Assembly: GCF_018688355.1 (NCBI RefSeq)
Contig: NZ_CP061317.1
Span: 248,001-312,000, forward strand
Length of the DNA: 64,000 nucleotides
Origin: Polynucleobacter sp. AP-Elch-400A-B2
GTDB lineage: Bacteria > Pseudomonadota > Gammaproteobacteria > Burkholderiales > Burkholderiaceae
Direction: 5' to 3'
Positions within the stretch are counted from its first letter, which is position 1; every line of letters begins with the position of its first letter. Below, one piece after another: positions 18,185 through 27,769 of this stretch. The notes beneath the pieces are model-generated. The model worked only from the letters and a program-made list of their open reading frames with translations, ran no database searches and was not told the DNA's origin. A program made the position numbers and the translations under genes.

Positions 18185-18949
18185 CTAGCTGACCATGATG
18201 CGGCGTACCCGCTCGAGGTCTTCCGCTGTATCAACCCCAGCTGGTGGGGCTTCGCTGGCTGTGTAAACGGCAATACGATAGCCATTCCATAGGGCGCGGA
18301 GCTGTTCTAGCGCTTCAGCTTGCTCAGGCGGCGCCGGCTCGAGGCGGGTATAGGCCTGCAGAAAGTCGGCCCGGTAGGCGTAGATGCCTAAATGACGTAA
18401 ATGGGTGACGGCTTGCTCAGAGTTTAGATCCCGTACAAACGGAATGGTGGATCTAGAGAAGTAGAGCGCTTCATTAGAGCGATTGAGGACTACTTTGACT
18501 ACGTTAGGGTTATTAATTTCCGCGGAATCAACAATGGGCACTGCCACAGTTGAAATCGCACACGCGGCATTGTCGGCCAAAGTTTGAGCAACTTGATTGA
18601 TTAACTCTGGCGGAATAAGTGGTTCATCGCCTTGCACGTTAACAATTAAAGTGTCTGCTGGTAGTTTTAGTAGTTGAGCTACTTCTGCAATGCGATCTGT
18701 ACCAGTTGGATGATCTGCACTAGTTAATAAGCACTCGATCCGATGCTCATCACACGCAGCTTGAATTTCTGGTGAGTCGGTTGCCACTACGACACTTTGG
18801 GCGTTTGATTGCTGCGCGCGCTCAGCTACACGAATCACCATAGGCTTGCCGCCAATGTCAGCAAGGGGCTTACGAGGCAGGCGAGTAGAGCCAAGCCTTG
18901 CAGGAATAACTACTAAAAACTCTGGAGGCTTGGAGGTGTTGTTACTCAT
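18185..18949 (-). CDS. kdsB: 3-deoxy-manno-octulosonate cytidylyltransferase
   Basis: Activates KDO to CMP-KDO for LPS inner core. The N-terminus VVIPARLGSTRLPRKPLADIGGKPM is the nucleotide-binding signature, followed by VNVQGDEPLIPPELI and RHLGIYAYRADFL. Length 254. It lies 25 bases downstream of the Trm112-like ycaR gene in the exbB-exbD-lpxK-ycaR-kdsB operon. Confidence 0.96.
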   Translation of the reverse strand: MSNNTSKPPEFLVVIPARLGSTRLPRKPLADIGGKPMVIRVAERAQQSNAQSVVVATDSPEIQAACDEHRIECLLTSADHPTGTDRIAEVAQLLKLPADTLIVNVQGDEPLIPPELINQVAQTLADNAACAISTVAVPIVDSAEINNPNVVKVVLNRSNEALYFSRSTIPFVRDLNSEQAVTHLRHLGIYAYRADFLQAYTRLEPAPPEQAEALEQLRALWNGYRIAVYTASEAPPAGVDTAEDLERVRRIMVS

Positions 18950-18974
18950 GAGGTTGACTGCGCTGGATCAATGC

Positions 18975-19154
18975 TTAATTGATTTCATCAGCAGAAAGAC
19001 TGCGGGCTTCATCAACAAGCATGACAGGGATGTCATTACGAATGGGGTAAGCCAAGCGATCCGCTTTGCAGATTAGCTCCTGTTTTTCTGTATCTAAATG
19101 CAAAGAACTTTTGCATAAAGGGCAGACCAAAATCTCTAATAAACGCTTGTCCAT
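18975..19154 (-). CDS. ycaR: Trm112-family zinc-ribbon-like protein YcaR
   Basis: A small 59-residue protein beginning [15 protein letters not shown], with the later segment [21 protein letters not shown], the pattern of the Trm112/YcaR family. The CPLC pair and a later Cys suggest a partial zinc ribbon. Its function in bacteria is unclear; it is conserved between lpxK and kdsB, as here. It ends 25 bases before the kdsB start. Confidence 0.9.
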   Translation of the reverse strand: MDKRLLEILVCPLCKSSLHLDTEKQELICKADRLAYPIRNDIPVMLVDEARSLSADEIN

Positions 19155-19173
19155 ATTTGATCTTTGCTATCTT

Positions 19174-20265
19174 TTATAAAGTGTATTGATTTGGATCGGG
19201 TCTCTGCAGAATAGACTGCAACCAGTCTGCTAATGTATTTGAAATCTCTAAGTTCATCGGAACAACCCAAATGCGTTCATCCTGTATTGAGGTGCATTTT
19301 ACGGCATCCTTTTCAGTAATGAGAATGCATTCCGCATGGATGGCAGAGAAAAATTCGGGGGTATAGGTAGCGTGGTCAGCTAAACCAATACATTTGCCTG
19401 CAATCCCCTGTTTCAGTAAGTCATCAAAGAAGCGTTGTGGATTACCAATTGCAGCGACGGCGGCGATCTTGTTGGGAAGATAGGCGCCTTCAATGGAGGA
19501 TAAAGATTGTGTATTACTTGGGTTATTTAATTGATAGGGCGCGCCCAGTTGACTGCTTAGTGTAAAAGCGCGTCGTCCCAAAAAATATTCATCAATGTGA
19601 TTGGAAGGTGCGATAGCTCCAGTCATTAAAGTAGCGTCTCGCTCGCGTGATGCAGGTTCACGTAAGGGGCCAGCAGGAAGCAAGAAGCCATTGCGTTCAC
19701 CACGTTGATCACGTACTACAAATTCAATATCACGACCACCTTCTCTTGCGGGCCAGCGCAGTAGACTGCGATGCTGCAAGCCATCATCGCTGATGATGAC
19801 ATTGACTGAGGGGTCTTGTTGTAACAAGGACTGAATGCTGAGAGTTCGTTTGGGATGAACCCAAATTGGAAACTGATTGTTTGTGCGCTGAGCAATTAAG
19901 ACAGGTTCATCGCCAACATCTGCTGGATTGGAATCGCTGTTTACTTGGCGGGGTCGGCTTGATGCAGTTGCACCATAACCCCTGCTAATAATTCCCGGTT
20001 TCCAACCCATGCGCGCAAGCCTTTCAGCTAACGCAATCACGATGGGGGTTTTGCCGGTGCCGCCTACGCGGATGTTGCCAACAATAATGATCGGTATCGG
20101 CGCTGGTTTGCGTCTTCCTAAGTTCAGCTCGTCTACAAAATCTAAAGCTTGATTTACCCAACCGTAAACCTGAGATAAAGGCCAAAGCACCAGACTGGTT
20201 AGCCCGCGTCTTTCCCAAAACTGAGGAGCCTTATTGAAGAAGGAAGATTTATTTGGGGATAACAT
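19174..20265 (-). CDS. lpxK: Tetraacyldisaccharide 4'-kinase
   Basis: Phosphorylates the lipid A precursor at the 4' position on the cytoplasmic face of the inner membrane. The Walker A motif is VGNIRVGGTGKTP near residue 66, followed by ISDDGLQHRSLLRW and the C-terminal ILITEKDAVKC. It has 363 residues, a little longer than E. coli (328). An N-terminal amphipathic region (SLVLWPLSQVYGWV) fits its membrane association. It is 19 bases upstream of ycaR. Confidence 0.96.
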   Translation of the reverse strand: MLSPNKSSFFNKAPQFWERRGLTSLVLWPLSQVYGWVNQALDFVDELNLGRRKPAPIPIIIVGNIRVGGTGKTPIVIALAERLARMGWKPGIISRGYGATASSRPRQVNSDSNPADVGDEPVLIAQRTNNQFPIWVHPKRTLSIQSLLQQDPSVNVIISDDGLQHRSLLRWPAREGGRDIEFVVRDQRGERNGFLLPAGPLREPASRERDATLMTGAIAPSNHIDEYFLGRRAFTLSSQLGAPYQLNNPSNTQSLSSIEGAYLPNKIAAVAAIGNPQRFFDDLLKQGIAGKCIGLADHATYTPEFFSAIHAECILITEKDAVKCTSIQDERIWVVPMNLEISNTLADWLQSILQRPDPNQYTL

Positions 20266-20306
20266 TAAATGCGATTTACTAAGCTCAATGTTTCTGGTGT
20301 ATTGGA

Positions 20307-20753
20307 CTATTTTTTAGTATTTTGACTGCTAAATATAATATTAGATAGGCTAGCATCACGCGCAGCTTCTAAAGCACTCATAACGGCCTGGTGGGGCGCT
20401 TTAGCATCGGCATCGATATTGACCTGGATGGCGTTATCTTTGTTCAGTGCGTTGAGACTATTGCTTAGTTGACTGCGATCAGTCACCTTCCCATTGATAG
20501 CAAAGCGCCCATCACGACTGACTGCAATATGAATTTGTTTCACCTCCGACTGACTTGCTGCACCATTAGCGGTAGGTAGGGTGATAGCTAACTCTTGGTA
20601 GCGGGTAAATGTAGTAGATATCATCAGAAAGATCAGCACCACTAACAACACATCAATAAAAGGAATGAGGTTAATCTCAGGCTCTACCGGAGCTGTCCTT
20701 ACCCCTAATGAAAATTGGCCTCGATATTGAGGCTTATTTTCTAACCAACTCAT
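20307..20753 (-). CDS. exbD: Biopolymer transport protein ExbD
   Basis: TolR/ExbD-type stator protein with a single helix near residues 26-46 (INLIPFIDVLLVVLIFLMI), whose Asp is the proton-relay residue, and a periplasmic domain. Length 148. Its start overlaps the end of exbB by 4 bases. No TonB-like gene is close by, so its partner must be elsewhere. Confidence 0.92.
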   Translation of the reverse strand: MSWLENKPQYRGQFSLGVRTAPVEPEINLIPFIDVLLVVLIFLMISTTFTRYQELAITLPTANGAASQSEVKQIHIAVSRDGRFAINGKVTDRSQLSNSLNALNKDNAIQVNIDADAKAPHQAVMSALEAARDASLSNIIFSSQNTKK

Positions 20754-21376
20754 TTTGTATCCGTAGAATGTGGATAGAGTTTTTTAAATAATTGACGGGT
20801 AAATTCTTCGCACTCATGCTGGCGTTGATTTGCTATTGCACGCAGGCCACGCCATGCAGCTAGAGCGGGAATGGCAATCAGCAATCCAAAAGCTGTGTTG
20901 TAAAGGGCAATAGATATGCCATGGGCTAACTGTTGAGGGCTGCCGACACCTTGACTGCCAAAGATTTCAATCATGCCTACAACGGTCCCAAAGAGCCCTA
21001 AGAGAGGGGCAACGGTCGCTATGGTGGCCAAGACGCCAAGATAACGCTCTAGCCTTAACCAAGTGGATTGAGCGCTGGCTTGCAATTCTTCTAGGGCTGA
21101 ATCTGCAGTATTGCCAGAGGCTTTTTCCCGAAGGATGCAGGCAAAGAGGCTTCCCACCGGGGAAAGTTGGCCTGTAGCGCTAATTTCGGCTTCTGAGACT
21201 GTTTGTTTCTGAGAAATGGTATTTGCCAGTCCAAATACTGTTTCTAAGCTGTCTTTCGGGAATAGATGAATCTTCCGCAAATACCAGGCGCGCTCAATAA
21301 CAATGGCCAGCCCGATAATGGAGATAAGAAGAAGGGGCCAGATAGGCCAGCCAGCAGACAGTAAGATTGAGTACAT
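20750..21376 (-). CDS. exbB: MotA/TolQ/ExbB proton-channel protein ExbB
   Basis: Inner-membrane proton channel subunit, 208 residues, with three hydrophobic helices: residues 5-30 (WPIWPLLLISIIGLAIVIERAW), about 112-138 (ATIATVAPLLGLFGTVVGMIEIF) and about 150-175 (GISIALYNTAFGLLIAIPALAAW). Gly-rich LLGLFGTVVGM is the family signature. It is the first gene of the exbB-exbD-lpxK-ycaR-kdsB-adk row. Confidence 0.93.
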   Translation of the reverse strand: MYSILLSAGWPIWPLLLISIIGLAIVIERAWYLRKIHLFPKDSLETVFGLANTISQKQTVSEAEISATGQLSPVGSLFACILREKASGNTADSALEELQASAQSTWLRLERYLGVLATIATVAPLLGLFGTVVGMIEIFGSQGVGSPQQLAHGISIALYNTAFGLLIAIPALAAWRGLRAIANQRQHECEEFTRQLFKKLYPHSTDTK

Positions 21377-21690
21377 AAGCTCAGTACTTTAGCTGAATTA
21401 AAAACCCGTTTTCACAAAGCTACCCTGTGGATAACTCTGTGCAAAACTTTTTAGAAAATGCGTTGTAAGTCCTTGATTGATGGTGATGTTGCCCTAATGT
21501 CAAGGATTCAGTCTAATATTGAGCTTAATAATTCATTATATAAATCAATGAGATAGAGATTATATGTTGGTTTTATGAGACGAATAGGGTCAGTAATTGC
21601 TTACTTATGCGGCTCAGACAAAGGGCGAATAAGCTTCTGTGGATATTTATTGGCTGTAAGGCCTAATGCTCGTATAGAAAAAGAGAAAAA
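21377..21690. other. Intergenic region between divergent exbB and xseA
   Basis: A 314-base AT-rich gap that should hold two promoters. It contains TGTGGATAA (21426-21434), a perfect inverted DnaA-box sequence, and a near match TGTGGATAT (21638-21646). An inverted repeat TCCTTGA/TCAAGGA (21470-21476 and 21500-21506) lies between them. No open frame with gene-like features was seen. Confidence 0.4.
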
Positions 21691-22902
21691 ATGTCGGAAA
21701 TATCAAGGGAAATCCTCAGTGTTGGCGATCTAAACCGCGCCATAGCAAGCTCTTTAGAGGAGCGCTTTGATACCGTCTGGGTTAGCGGTGAGATTTCCAA
21801 TTTCAAGGCCTATGACAGTGGGCATTGGTACTTTTCTCTCAAGGATGAGGAAGGGCAGATTCGTTGCGTGATGTTTAGGGGGCGCAATGGCCAAGTGGGA
21901 TTTATGCCTCAATCGGGAGATTTGGTGGAAGTTGCTGCCAATCTCGGGTTTTATGTTCCGCGTGGGGACATTCAGCTGACGGTGCAAAGCATGCGCCGTG
22001 CTGGCATGGGCGGTCTTTATGAGGCTTTTTTAAAGCTCAAGGCTAAGCTCGCCAAAGAGGGTTTGTTTGATCTTGAGAATAAGCGCCCGATTCCTACTCA
22101 CCCGAGATCAATCGGTATCGTTACTTCGCCCCAGGCAGCAGCTCTAAAAGACGTCTTGAGCACGCTTGCTAGAAGAGCGCCGCATGTACCGATTGTGATT
22201 TACCCAACATTGGTTCAAGGACCAGATGCACCTGCTGGAATTATTTCCGCACTGAGGGCTGCCGAAAAAGAACATGTAGTTGATGTGATTTTGTTGGTTA
22301 GGGGTGGCGGCAGCATTGAAGATCTCTGGGCATTTAATGATGAGCAGCTTGCTTACGCTATCGCGCAGTCTCCCATTCCAATTGTGAGTGGCGTTGGACA
22401 TGAAACCGATGTCACGATCGCCGACTTTGTTGCTGACTTGCGTGCACCCACTCCTACGGGCGCCGCAGAATTAGCGGCACCACGACGCGATCAAATGCTG
22501 CAAGAGTTAGATGCCATCATGCAGGCATTGCTACAAAGAGTGAGTCAGCGAGTAGAGCGCGAAGCTCAAACCTTAGATCAATTGGCTTTGCGTCTCAGTC
22601 ATGCTTTGCCCAACCCTGATCGCATGCGTGAGCAAATCAGCGGCTGGCAAAAACGACTGAATCAAGCTTGGATGGTAAGAGTTGAAAATTGGAAGCGTAA
22701 TCAAGGTCACTACCAGTCTCAGCTTGAAATGCTGAACCCGCAAAGAACTCTAGAGCGGGGTTATGCAGTCATCTTGAGTAAAGAAGAGGAAGCAATGCAT
22801 GCGGTCCGTAGCCCAAGCGAGCTCAATACAGAAAGCGTATTTAAAGTGTGCTTGGCAGAGGGGCGAGTAGATGTGGAGTTTTCGAAGGTAAGGGAGAGTT
22901 AG
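21691..22902 (+). CDS. xseA: Exodeoxyribonuclease VII large subunit
   Basis: Degrades single-stranded DNA together with XseB. The N-terminal OB-fold contains VSGEISNFKAYDSGHWYFSLKD, and the nuclease domain has RPIPTHPRSIGIVTSPQAAALKD, LVRGGGSIEDLWAFNDE and VSGVGHETDVTIADFVADLRAPTPT. A coiled-coil C-terminus follows. The 403 residues are slightly shorter than E. coli (456). xseB is not adjacent. Confidence 0.96.
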   Translation: MSEISREILSVGDLNRAIASSLEERFDTVWVSGEISNFKAYDSGHWYFSLKDEEGQIRCVMFRGRNGQVGFMPQSGDLVEVAANLGFYVPRGDIQLTVQSMRRAGMGGLYEAFLKLKAKLAKEGLFDLENKRPIPTHPRSIGIVTSPQAAALKDVLSTLARRAPHVPIVIYPTLVQGPDAPAGIISALRAAEKEHVVDVILLVRGGGSIEDLWAFNDEQLAYAIAQSPIPIVSGVGHETDVTIADFVADLRAPTPTGAAELAAPRRDQMLQELDAIMQALLQRVSQRVEREAQTLDQLALRLSHALPNPDRMREQISGWQKRLNQAWMVRVENWKRNQGHYQSQLEMLNPQRTLERGYAVILSKEEEAMHAVRSPSELNTESVFKVCLAEGRVDVEFSKVRES

Positions 22903-22922
22903 CCTACTAATCTTCAGATTGA

Positions 22923-23318
22923 TTAATAGCCGCGCTCAAAAAATACTCCTGCTGGCACCTTAAAGCGTTTTGCCAAAGAGTTAATTTGGCGCACATTGAG
23001 TTCGCGGGCACCAGAGAGAATTTGAGAGACAACGCTTTGATTGCCGACCTCAGGCAAATCGGATTGCTTAAGGCCATGCTCCTCCATTAAAAAAGAAAGA
23101 AGCTCTTGGGGTTCTGCATCTGGGACATCAAAGTGCTCGAGATCATAGGCTCGGATTAATTCACTAGCTAGTTCAAATAAGTTCAGAAGAGGATGTTTTT
23201 TTGATGAGCCGATGACATCGCTCAACATATCTGCAAGTTCAACCATTTTCCGATATTGTTTTTCGGAGTAAATCTGATGGGATTTGTATTGCATTGCTAT
23301 AGCAGCTTTTTTTGGCAT
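22923..23318 (-). CDS. HigA-like HTH antitoxin (orphan)
   Basis: A 131-residue protein with an N-terminal helical half and a C-terminal XRE helix-turn-helix (HGLKQSDLPEVGNQSVVSQILSGARELNVRQINSLAKRF), very like the E. coli HigA antitoxin. HigA is usually next to a RelE-like HigB toxin, but none is found on either side. It lies 33 bases downstream of hicB on the same strand, so it may be transcribed with hicAB. Start may instead be the ATG nine codons in (23294). Confidence 0.75.
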   Translation of the reverse strand: MPKKAAIAMQYKSHQIYSEKQYRKMVELADMLSDVIGSSKKHPLLNLFELASELIRAYDLEHFDVPDAEPQELLSFLMEEHGLKQSDLPEVGNQSVVSQILSGARELNVRQINSLAKRFKVPAGVFFERGY

Positions 23319-23351
23319 AATTATTTAAAGAAAATTTTGATCACTGCACTA

Positions 23352-23771
23352 TTAGGCGGCTACTGTAATTTCAATATGGCATCCCAGAACGGTTGCGGCA
23401 GCTTCAATCTGATCAAACTTGGATGAGTGTTTTAAGTCAAACAATCTGTCAATTTGAGGCATATGCCAGCCCAGACGACGTGCTAATTCAGCTTTCTTAA
23501 TACCTTGATCCATCATGGCTTGGTACACACCCAGCTTTGCGGATTCAAGTGCGGATGGAGAAATTATTTTTTGTCCACGCTTAGCTTTGCTCGGCTTGGG
23601 TAGTGGCTTACGTGCATCAACATAAAAAGATAATCCTGTTTCCAAGGCATCCACAGCATTGGAGAGTGCATCGGCTTCAGTTTTGCCAAAAGTAATCGCT
23701 TCAGGCACATCTTTAAATTTAACAAGAAGGTTTCGACCATCTTTGGTAATTGTTGCTGGATACTTAAACAT
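23352..23771 (-). CDS. hicB: HicB-family antitoxin
   Basis: A 139-residue antitoxin. The N-terminal half is a degenerate RNase-H-like HicB domain (FKYPATITKDGRNLLVKFKDVPEAITFGKTEADAL), and the C-terminal half a DNA-binding helix-turn-helix (KKAELARRLGWHMPQIDRLF) for autoregulation. A strong GAGGAGG ribosome-binding site sits before its ATG, just after the hicA stop, so antitoxin translation is probably coupled to and stronger than that of the toxin. Confidence 0.9.
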   Translation of the reverse strand: MFKYPATITKDGRNLLVKFKDVPEAITFGKTEADALSNAVDALETGLSFYVDARKPLPKPSKAKRGQKIISPSALESAKLGVYQAMMDQGIKKAELARRLGWHMPQIDRLFDLKHSSKFDQIEAAATVLGCHIEITVAA

Positions 23772-23782
23772 TTAACCCTCCT

Positions 23783-23962
23783 CTATTTCAAGCCTAACTG
23801 TCGTTTAATCGCAGCCTCAAGACCTTTGCCAAGCTCGGTCGTGCCATGCATTGGCAAGGATGACTGTCGCCCGCCTAAAAATACTTTCAGGTGTGAACCT
23901 TTACCCGGCATAAATGTTGCTCCTTGTAACTCAAGCCATTTCTTCATCTGTTTTGAGTTCAT
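23783..23962 (-). CDS. hicA: HicA-family mRNA interferase toxin
   Basis: A 59-residue protein, MNSKQMKKWLELQGATF and then GKGSHLKVFLGGRQSSLPMHG, ending GLEAAIKRQLGLK. The small double-stranded-RNA-binding-like fold and the catalytic His in GKGSH are HicA features. It is the first gene of the toxin-antitoxin pair, with 11 bases between its stop and the hicB start. A toxic mRNA endonuclease activity is expected from the family. Confidence 0.88.
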   Translation of the reverse strand: MNSKQMKKWLELQGATFMPGKGSHLKVFLGGRQSSLPMHGTTELGKGLEAAIKRQLGLK

Positions 23963-24102
23963 AGAAATATTAACATATCTGTTGTGTTTTTGTTTGGCGG
24001 TATAAACTGAGACGGCCCAAGAATTTGGACATTCAATATTGTCTAGGATTTGAATAACCCGAAAGCAAAGAGGGTAGGAAACCGCCCCCTACAGATGTAT
24101 GG

Positions 24103-25143
24103 CTAAAGAATATTTGGCTCAATCTCAAGTTGTACTCCGAATTTCCCCAACACCTCTTCTTGAATACTTTTTGCTAGATTAAGGATATCGATAGATGTCC
24201 CACCACCATGATTGACTAGCACCAGCGCTTGCTTTTCATAAACGCCTACAGGGCCAACACGCTTGCCTTTAAAGCCGCATTGGTCAATGAGCCAGCCAGC
24301 CGCCAACTTACGTTTGCAATTGCTATCTGGATAAGAAACCAGATTCGGAAATTGCTTGCTCAGTTGCTCGCATTGTTCAGTGCTGACAATCGGGTTTTGG
24401 AAAAAACTTCCCGCATTGCCAATCACCTTGGGGTCTGGTAATTTATTAGATCGAATAGTGCATACGGCATCAAAAATTTGCTTTGCACTTGGGTTGGAGT
24501 TTGACTCAGCAAATTGCTTTGCCAGATCGGCGTACTGTAATCGTGCCTGCCAAGACTTAGGGATTTTAAAAACAACCTTTGTCACGATCAATCGGTTGGG
24601 ATTTTGCTTCAAGTAGCTGTCGCGATAGGCAAACTGGCAGGCCTCTTGCTGGAGAGTGACAAAGGCATGGGCCGCAGAATCAAATGCCTCGATGCTGTCG
24701 ATGTACTCACCAATTTCAACACCGTATGCCCCAATGTTTTGAATCGGTGCCGCACCAACCGTTCCTGGTATGAGTGCCAGATTCTCAAACCCCGGGAGAT
24801 TGTGCTCTAGCGTCCAGGAAACCAATTCATGCCAGTTAACGCCGGCACCCACCTCAAGCCATGAGTTGGCGTCATCCGATTTAACGAGAGATTGACCGAG
24901 AATATTAATGAGTAGGGTCGCTCCAGGCAAAGACTCTGGAAGAATCACATTGCTGCCGCCGCCCAATACACGCCAGGCAAGTTTTTTATCCCCAAACTCT
25001 TTCATCAGGGCTGGTAACTGATCTGCGGATGTGATCTCGTACGCAAGCTCCGCCTTGGAATCTAGGCCAAAGCTATTCCGGTGCTTGAGCCCCAGATTGG
25101 GGGTCAATTTTGCTGGATTGGGCGCATTTTTCTCGGAGTTCAT
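24103..25143 (-). CDS. murB: UDP-N-acetylenolpyruvoylglucosamine reductase
   Basis: FAD enzyme of peptidoglycan precursor synthesis that forms UDP-MurNAc. Motifs are RVLGGGSNVILPE (FAD loop), IPGTVGAAPIQNIGAYGVEI, FAYRDSYLK and NAGSFFQNPIV, where the Ser is the proton donor. At 346 residues it matches the E. coli-type MurB. A short N-terminal stretch (ANPAKLTP-like) is not conserved. It is divergent from yajQ. Confidence 0.96.
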   Translation of the reverse strand: MNSEKNAPNPAKLTPNLGLKHRNSFGLDSKAELAYEITSADQLPALMKEFGDKKLAWRVLGGGSNVILPESLPGATLLINILGQSLVKSDDANSWLEVGAGVNWHELVSWTLEHNLPGFENLALIPGTVGAAPIQNIGAYGVEIGEYIDSIEAFDSAAHAFVTLQQEACQFAYRDSYLKQNPNRLIVTKVVFKIPKSWQARLQYADLAKQFAESNSNPSAKQIFDAVCTIRSNKLPDPKVIGNAGSFFQNPIVSTEQCEQLSKQFPNLVSYPDSNCKRKLAAGWLIDQCGFKGKRVGPVGVYEKQALVLVNHGGGTSIDILNLAKSIQEEVLGKFGVQLEIEPNIL

Positions 25144-25260
25144 GCCACAATCTTATTCGTGTTCGAGTTTCTGTTCGTAATTTATGAAAAAACTTGAAAA
25201 GTAACAATGCAATGATTGAATTTGCAGAATTGATTACCCAGATTATTTAAGGAGTTTGAG

Positions 25261-25746
25261 ATGCCCTCATTTGACGTAGTGTGTGAGCCTGACATGATTG
25301 AGTTGAAAAACGCAATCGAGCAATCTAATAAAGAGATTACCAATCGTTTTGATTTTAAAGGCTCCGATAGCCGAGTGGAGCAAAAAGATGAGACTTTGAT
25401 CTTGTTTGGTGATGACGACTTTAAGTTGGGTCAAGTGCGTGATGTTCTCTACGGCAAGATGGCTAAACGTAATGTGGACGTTCGCTACCTCAAAGACGAC
25501 AAAAAAGAGACTATCGGTAGTGATAAGCGCAAGCAAACCATGAAGATTCAAAAAGGCATTACTTCCGAGTTGGCTAAAAAAGTAGTGCGCATCATCAAAG
25601 ACAGCAAGATCAAAGTCCAGGCCAGTATTCAGGGTGATGCTGTGCGCGTGACTGGTACTAAGCGCGATGATTTGCAAGAGACTATGGCATTGCTCAAGAA
25701 AGAAGTCAGCGAGGCTCCATTAGGCTTTAACAACTTCCGTGACTAA
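25261..25746 (+). CDS. yajQ: YajQ-family nucleotide-binding protein
   Basis: DUF520 protein, 161 residues, beginning [21 protein letters not shown] and containing [13 protein letters not shown] and [19 protein letters not shown], all typical. Members bind nucleotides and, in some species, cyclic di-GMP. An AAGGAG lies before the start. The stop overlaps the xerD start by 8 bases. Confidence 0.93.
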   Translation: MPSFDVVCEPDMIELKNAIEQSNKEITNRFDFKGSDSRVEQKDETLILFGDDDFKLGQVRDVLYGKMAKRNVDVRYLKDDKKETIGSDKRKQTMKIQKGITSELAKKVVRIIKDSKIKVQASIQGDAVRVTGTKRDDLQETMALLKKEVSEAPLGFNNFRD

Positions 25747-26665
25747 TGTAGTTGTGCCGTCCATCCATCCAGCAAGCCAAGAGGCCATTGAGCGCTTCTG
25801 TGATGCTTGTTGGTTGGAAGATGGATTGGCACAAAACAGTTTGTCTGCCTATCGCCGAGATCTACTGCTCTTGGCTCAGTGGCTTCAAAAAGATGCCGTC
25901 ACCGATCTCTACGGTGTTACAGAAAAAGATCTTACTGCCTACATTGCGCATCGACGCGCAGATAAAGCGACCACTGCTAATCGTCGGTTGACGGTATTCA
26001 AGCGCTTTTATCGTCATGCCCTGCGCATGAACTTAGTGAAAAGTGATCCCTGTATTGGTTTACGCGCTGCCAAGCAGGCGCTACGTTTCCCCAAGACCTT
26101 GAGTGAAGATCAGGTTACTGCCTTGCTCAATGCTCCTGATGTGGAGACATCATTAGGATTGCGTGATCGCACGATGTTGGAATTGATGTATGCCAGCGGC
26201 TTGCGGGTCTCCGAGATAGTGTCATTAAAGACGGTTGCCTTAGGATTAAATGAAGGTGTTATTCGGGTAGTCAATGGTAAGGGCGGCAAAGAGCGCTTAG
26301 TGCCCTTTGGTGGTGAAGCAGGCCAGTGGTTGCGTCGCTATTTAGCAGATGCTCGAACCCTGTTGCTAGAAGGTAAGACTTCAGATGCAGTATTCATTGG
26401 GCGCCACACGGGTTCAGGCCTAACCCGTCAGGCTTTCTGGGCGCTAATCAAGCGCTACGCCACCATTGCCAATATCCCCGTTGCCTTATCTCCGCATACC
26501 TTACGACATGCTTTTGCAACCCATTTACTCAATCATGGAGCTGATTTAAGGGTTGTGCAGCTCCTCCTGGGTCACGCTGATATATCAACTACTCAGATTT
26601 ATACCCACGTTGCTAGAGAGCGCTTGAAGTCGATTCATCAGCAGCACCATCCTAGGGGCACATAA
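25739..26665 (+). CDS. xerD: Site-specific tyrosine recombinase XerD
   Basis: Resolves chromosome dimers at dif with XerC. The catalytic set is [13 protein letters not shown] (Arg), then [19 protein letters not shown] (His, Arg) and [15 protein letters not shown] (His, Tyr). The N-terminal SAM-like domain has [20 protein letters not shown]. It has 308 residues and probably starts at GTG 25739, overlapping yajQ. It is a housekeeping recombinase, not a sign of an integrated element. Confidence 0.94.
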   Translation: MTNVVVPSIHPASQEAIERFCDACWLEDGLAQNSLSAYRRDLLLLAQWLQKDAVTDLYGVTEKDLTAYIAHRRADKATTANRRLTVFKRFYRHALRMNLVKSDPCIGLRAAKQALRFPKTLSEDQVTALLNAPDVETSLGLRDRTMLELMYASGLRVSEIVSLKTVALGLNEGVIRVVNGKGGKERLVPFGGEAGQWLRRYLADARTLLLEGKTSDAVFIGRHTGSGLTRQAFWALIKRYATIANIPVALSPHTLRHAFATHLLNHGADLRVVQLLLGHADISTTQIYTHVARERLKSIHQQHHPRGT

Positions 26666-26719
26666 AGCGTGTTGATCCAAGCAATCAGCAACAATGTAAT
26701 AAGTGTTTAAGATATCCCT

Positions 26720-27355
26720 ATGAATTTAACTTTAGATCTATTGCTAATTCCAATTGCTTACCTGATTGGTTCCATATCTTTTGCGGTAGTGGTAAGTAAG
26801 TGCATGCGTTTGCCTGACCCCCATTCCTATGGTTCTGGTAATCCAGGTGCAACCAATGTCCTTAGAACTGGTAACAAGCTAGCAGCCGTGCTCACTCTCA
26901 TTGGTGATGCCTTTAAGGGTTATCTTGCGGTCATGTTGGCCCGAATTTTGTTGGGCGATGAATCTTTGACATCGACACTCAATTCTTGGTTGTTATGTGG
27001 TGTTGTGGTCGCCGTATTCTTGGGGCACCTGTTTCCAATCTTCCATGGTTTTAAAGGTGGCAAAGGGGTTGCGACTGCCTGCGGTATTTTATTTGGTATT
27101 AATTGGATTTTGGGTGCGGCAACTTTGGGAACCTGGATCATCGTGGCGATGATCATGCGTTATTCCTCTTTGGCGGCTTTAGCGGCTGCGGTCTTTGGCC
27201 CAATCTATTTTATATTTTTGTTTGGCTTTCAGCCGACGGGTGTTGCACTCTTAGTGGTGTGCTTACTGCTGATCTGGCGTCATCGCAGCAATATTCACAA
27301 TCTCATGAATGGTAAAGAAAGTCGTATTGGCTCTAAGAAAAAAGGACAGTCATGA
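26720..27355 (+). CDS. plsY: Glycerol-3-phosphate acyltransferase PlsY
   Basis: Membrane enzyme that transfers an acyl group from acyl-phosphate to glycerol 3-phosphate. The motifs [12 protein letters not shown] and [14 protein letters not shown] are the family's active-site signatures. It has about five membrane helices. Length 211. Its stop overlaps the start of the MAPEG gene (ATGA). Confidence 0.95.
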   Translation: MNLTLDLLLIPIAYLIGSISFAVVVSKCMRLPDPHSYGSGNPGATNVLRTGNKLAAVLTLIGDAFKGYLAVMLARILLGDESLTSTLNSWLLCGVVVAVFLGHLFPIFHGFKGGKGVATACGILFGINWILGAATLGTWIIVAMIMRYSSLAALAAAVFGPIYFIFLFGFQPTGVALLVVCLLLIWRHRSNIHNLMNGKESRIGSKKKGQS

Positions 27356-27723
27356 CTATTGCTTATTGGTGTGTGTTGTTCATGGGGCTCTTTCCCTATG
27401 TGGCAACAGGGATTGCTAAAAAAGGATTTGAGGGCTATGACAATGGCATGCCCAGACAATGGCTTGCTAAGCAGACAGGATTTCGGGCGCGAGCCAATGC
27501 TGCGCAAGCCAACCTTTTTGAATCTCTTCCATTCTTTTTCGCTGCCGTCATCATTGCATCCACGGCTAACGCCCCACAAAACAGAATTGATCTGCTAGCA
27601 ATCGGATTTGTTGTAGCACGCATTTCTTATCTGGTTAGCTATGTAGCTGACTGGCCAACAATTCGGTCTATCGTATGGCTTGCTGGCTTAGCTTGCGTAG
27701 TAGCAATCTTCCTCCAGATTTAA
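27352..27723 (+). CDS. MAPEG family membrane protein
   Basis: A 123-residue protein with four predicted membrane helices: residues 4-22, 60-80 ([16 protein letters not shown]), 86-103 and 104-122. The segment [18 protein letters not shown] and the helix pattern match the membrane-associated eicosanoid/glutathione family, whose bacterial members have no settled function. It is translationally coupled to plsY. Confidence 0.85.
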   Translation: MTIAYWCVLFMGLFPYVATGIAKKGFEGYDNGMPRQWLAKQTGFRARANAAQANLFESLPFFFAAVIIASTANAPQNRIDLLAIGFVVARISYLVSYVADWPTIRSIVWLAGLACVVAIFLQI

Positions 27724-27769
27724 AAGAACAAAAAGTAATTCACCAAATTCATCGAGACAATAAATAGAT

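Noticed and set aside
23963..24102. Another small toxin or antitoxin gene upstream of hicA
   Set aside because: No open frame with a start and ribosome site was seen; the gap is AT-rich and probably carries the hicA promoter.
25739..26665. Phage or integrative-element integrase
   Set aside because: The recombinase matches chromosomal XerD with housekeeping neighbours yajQ and plsY, and no attachment repeats or phage genes are close.
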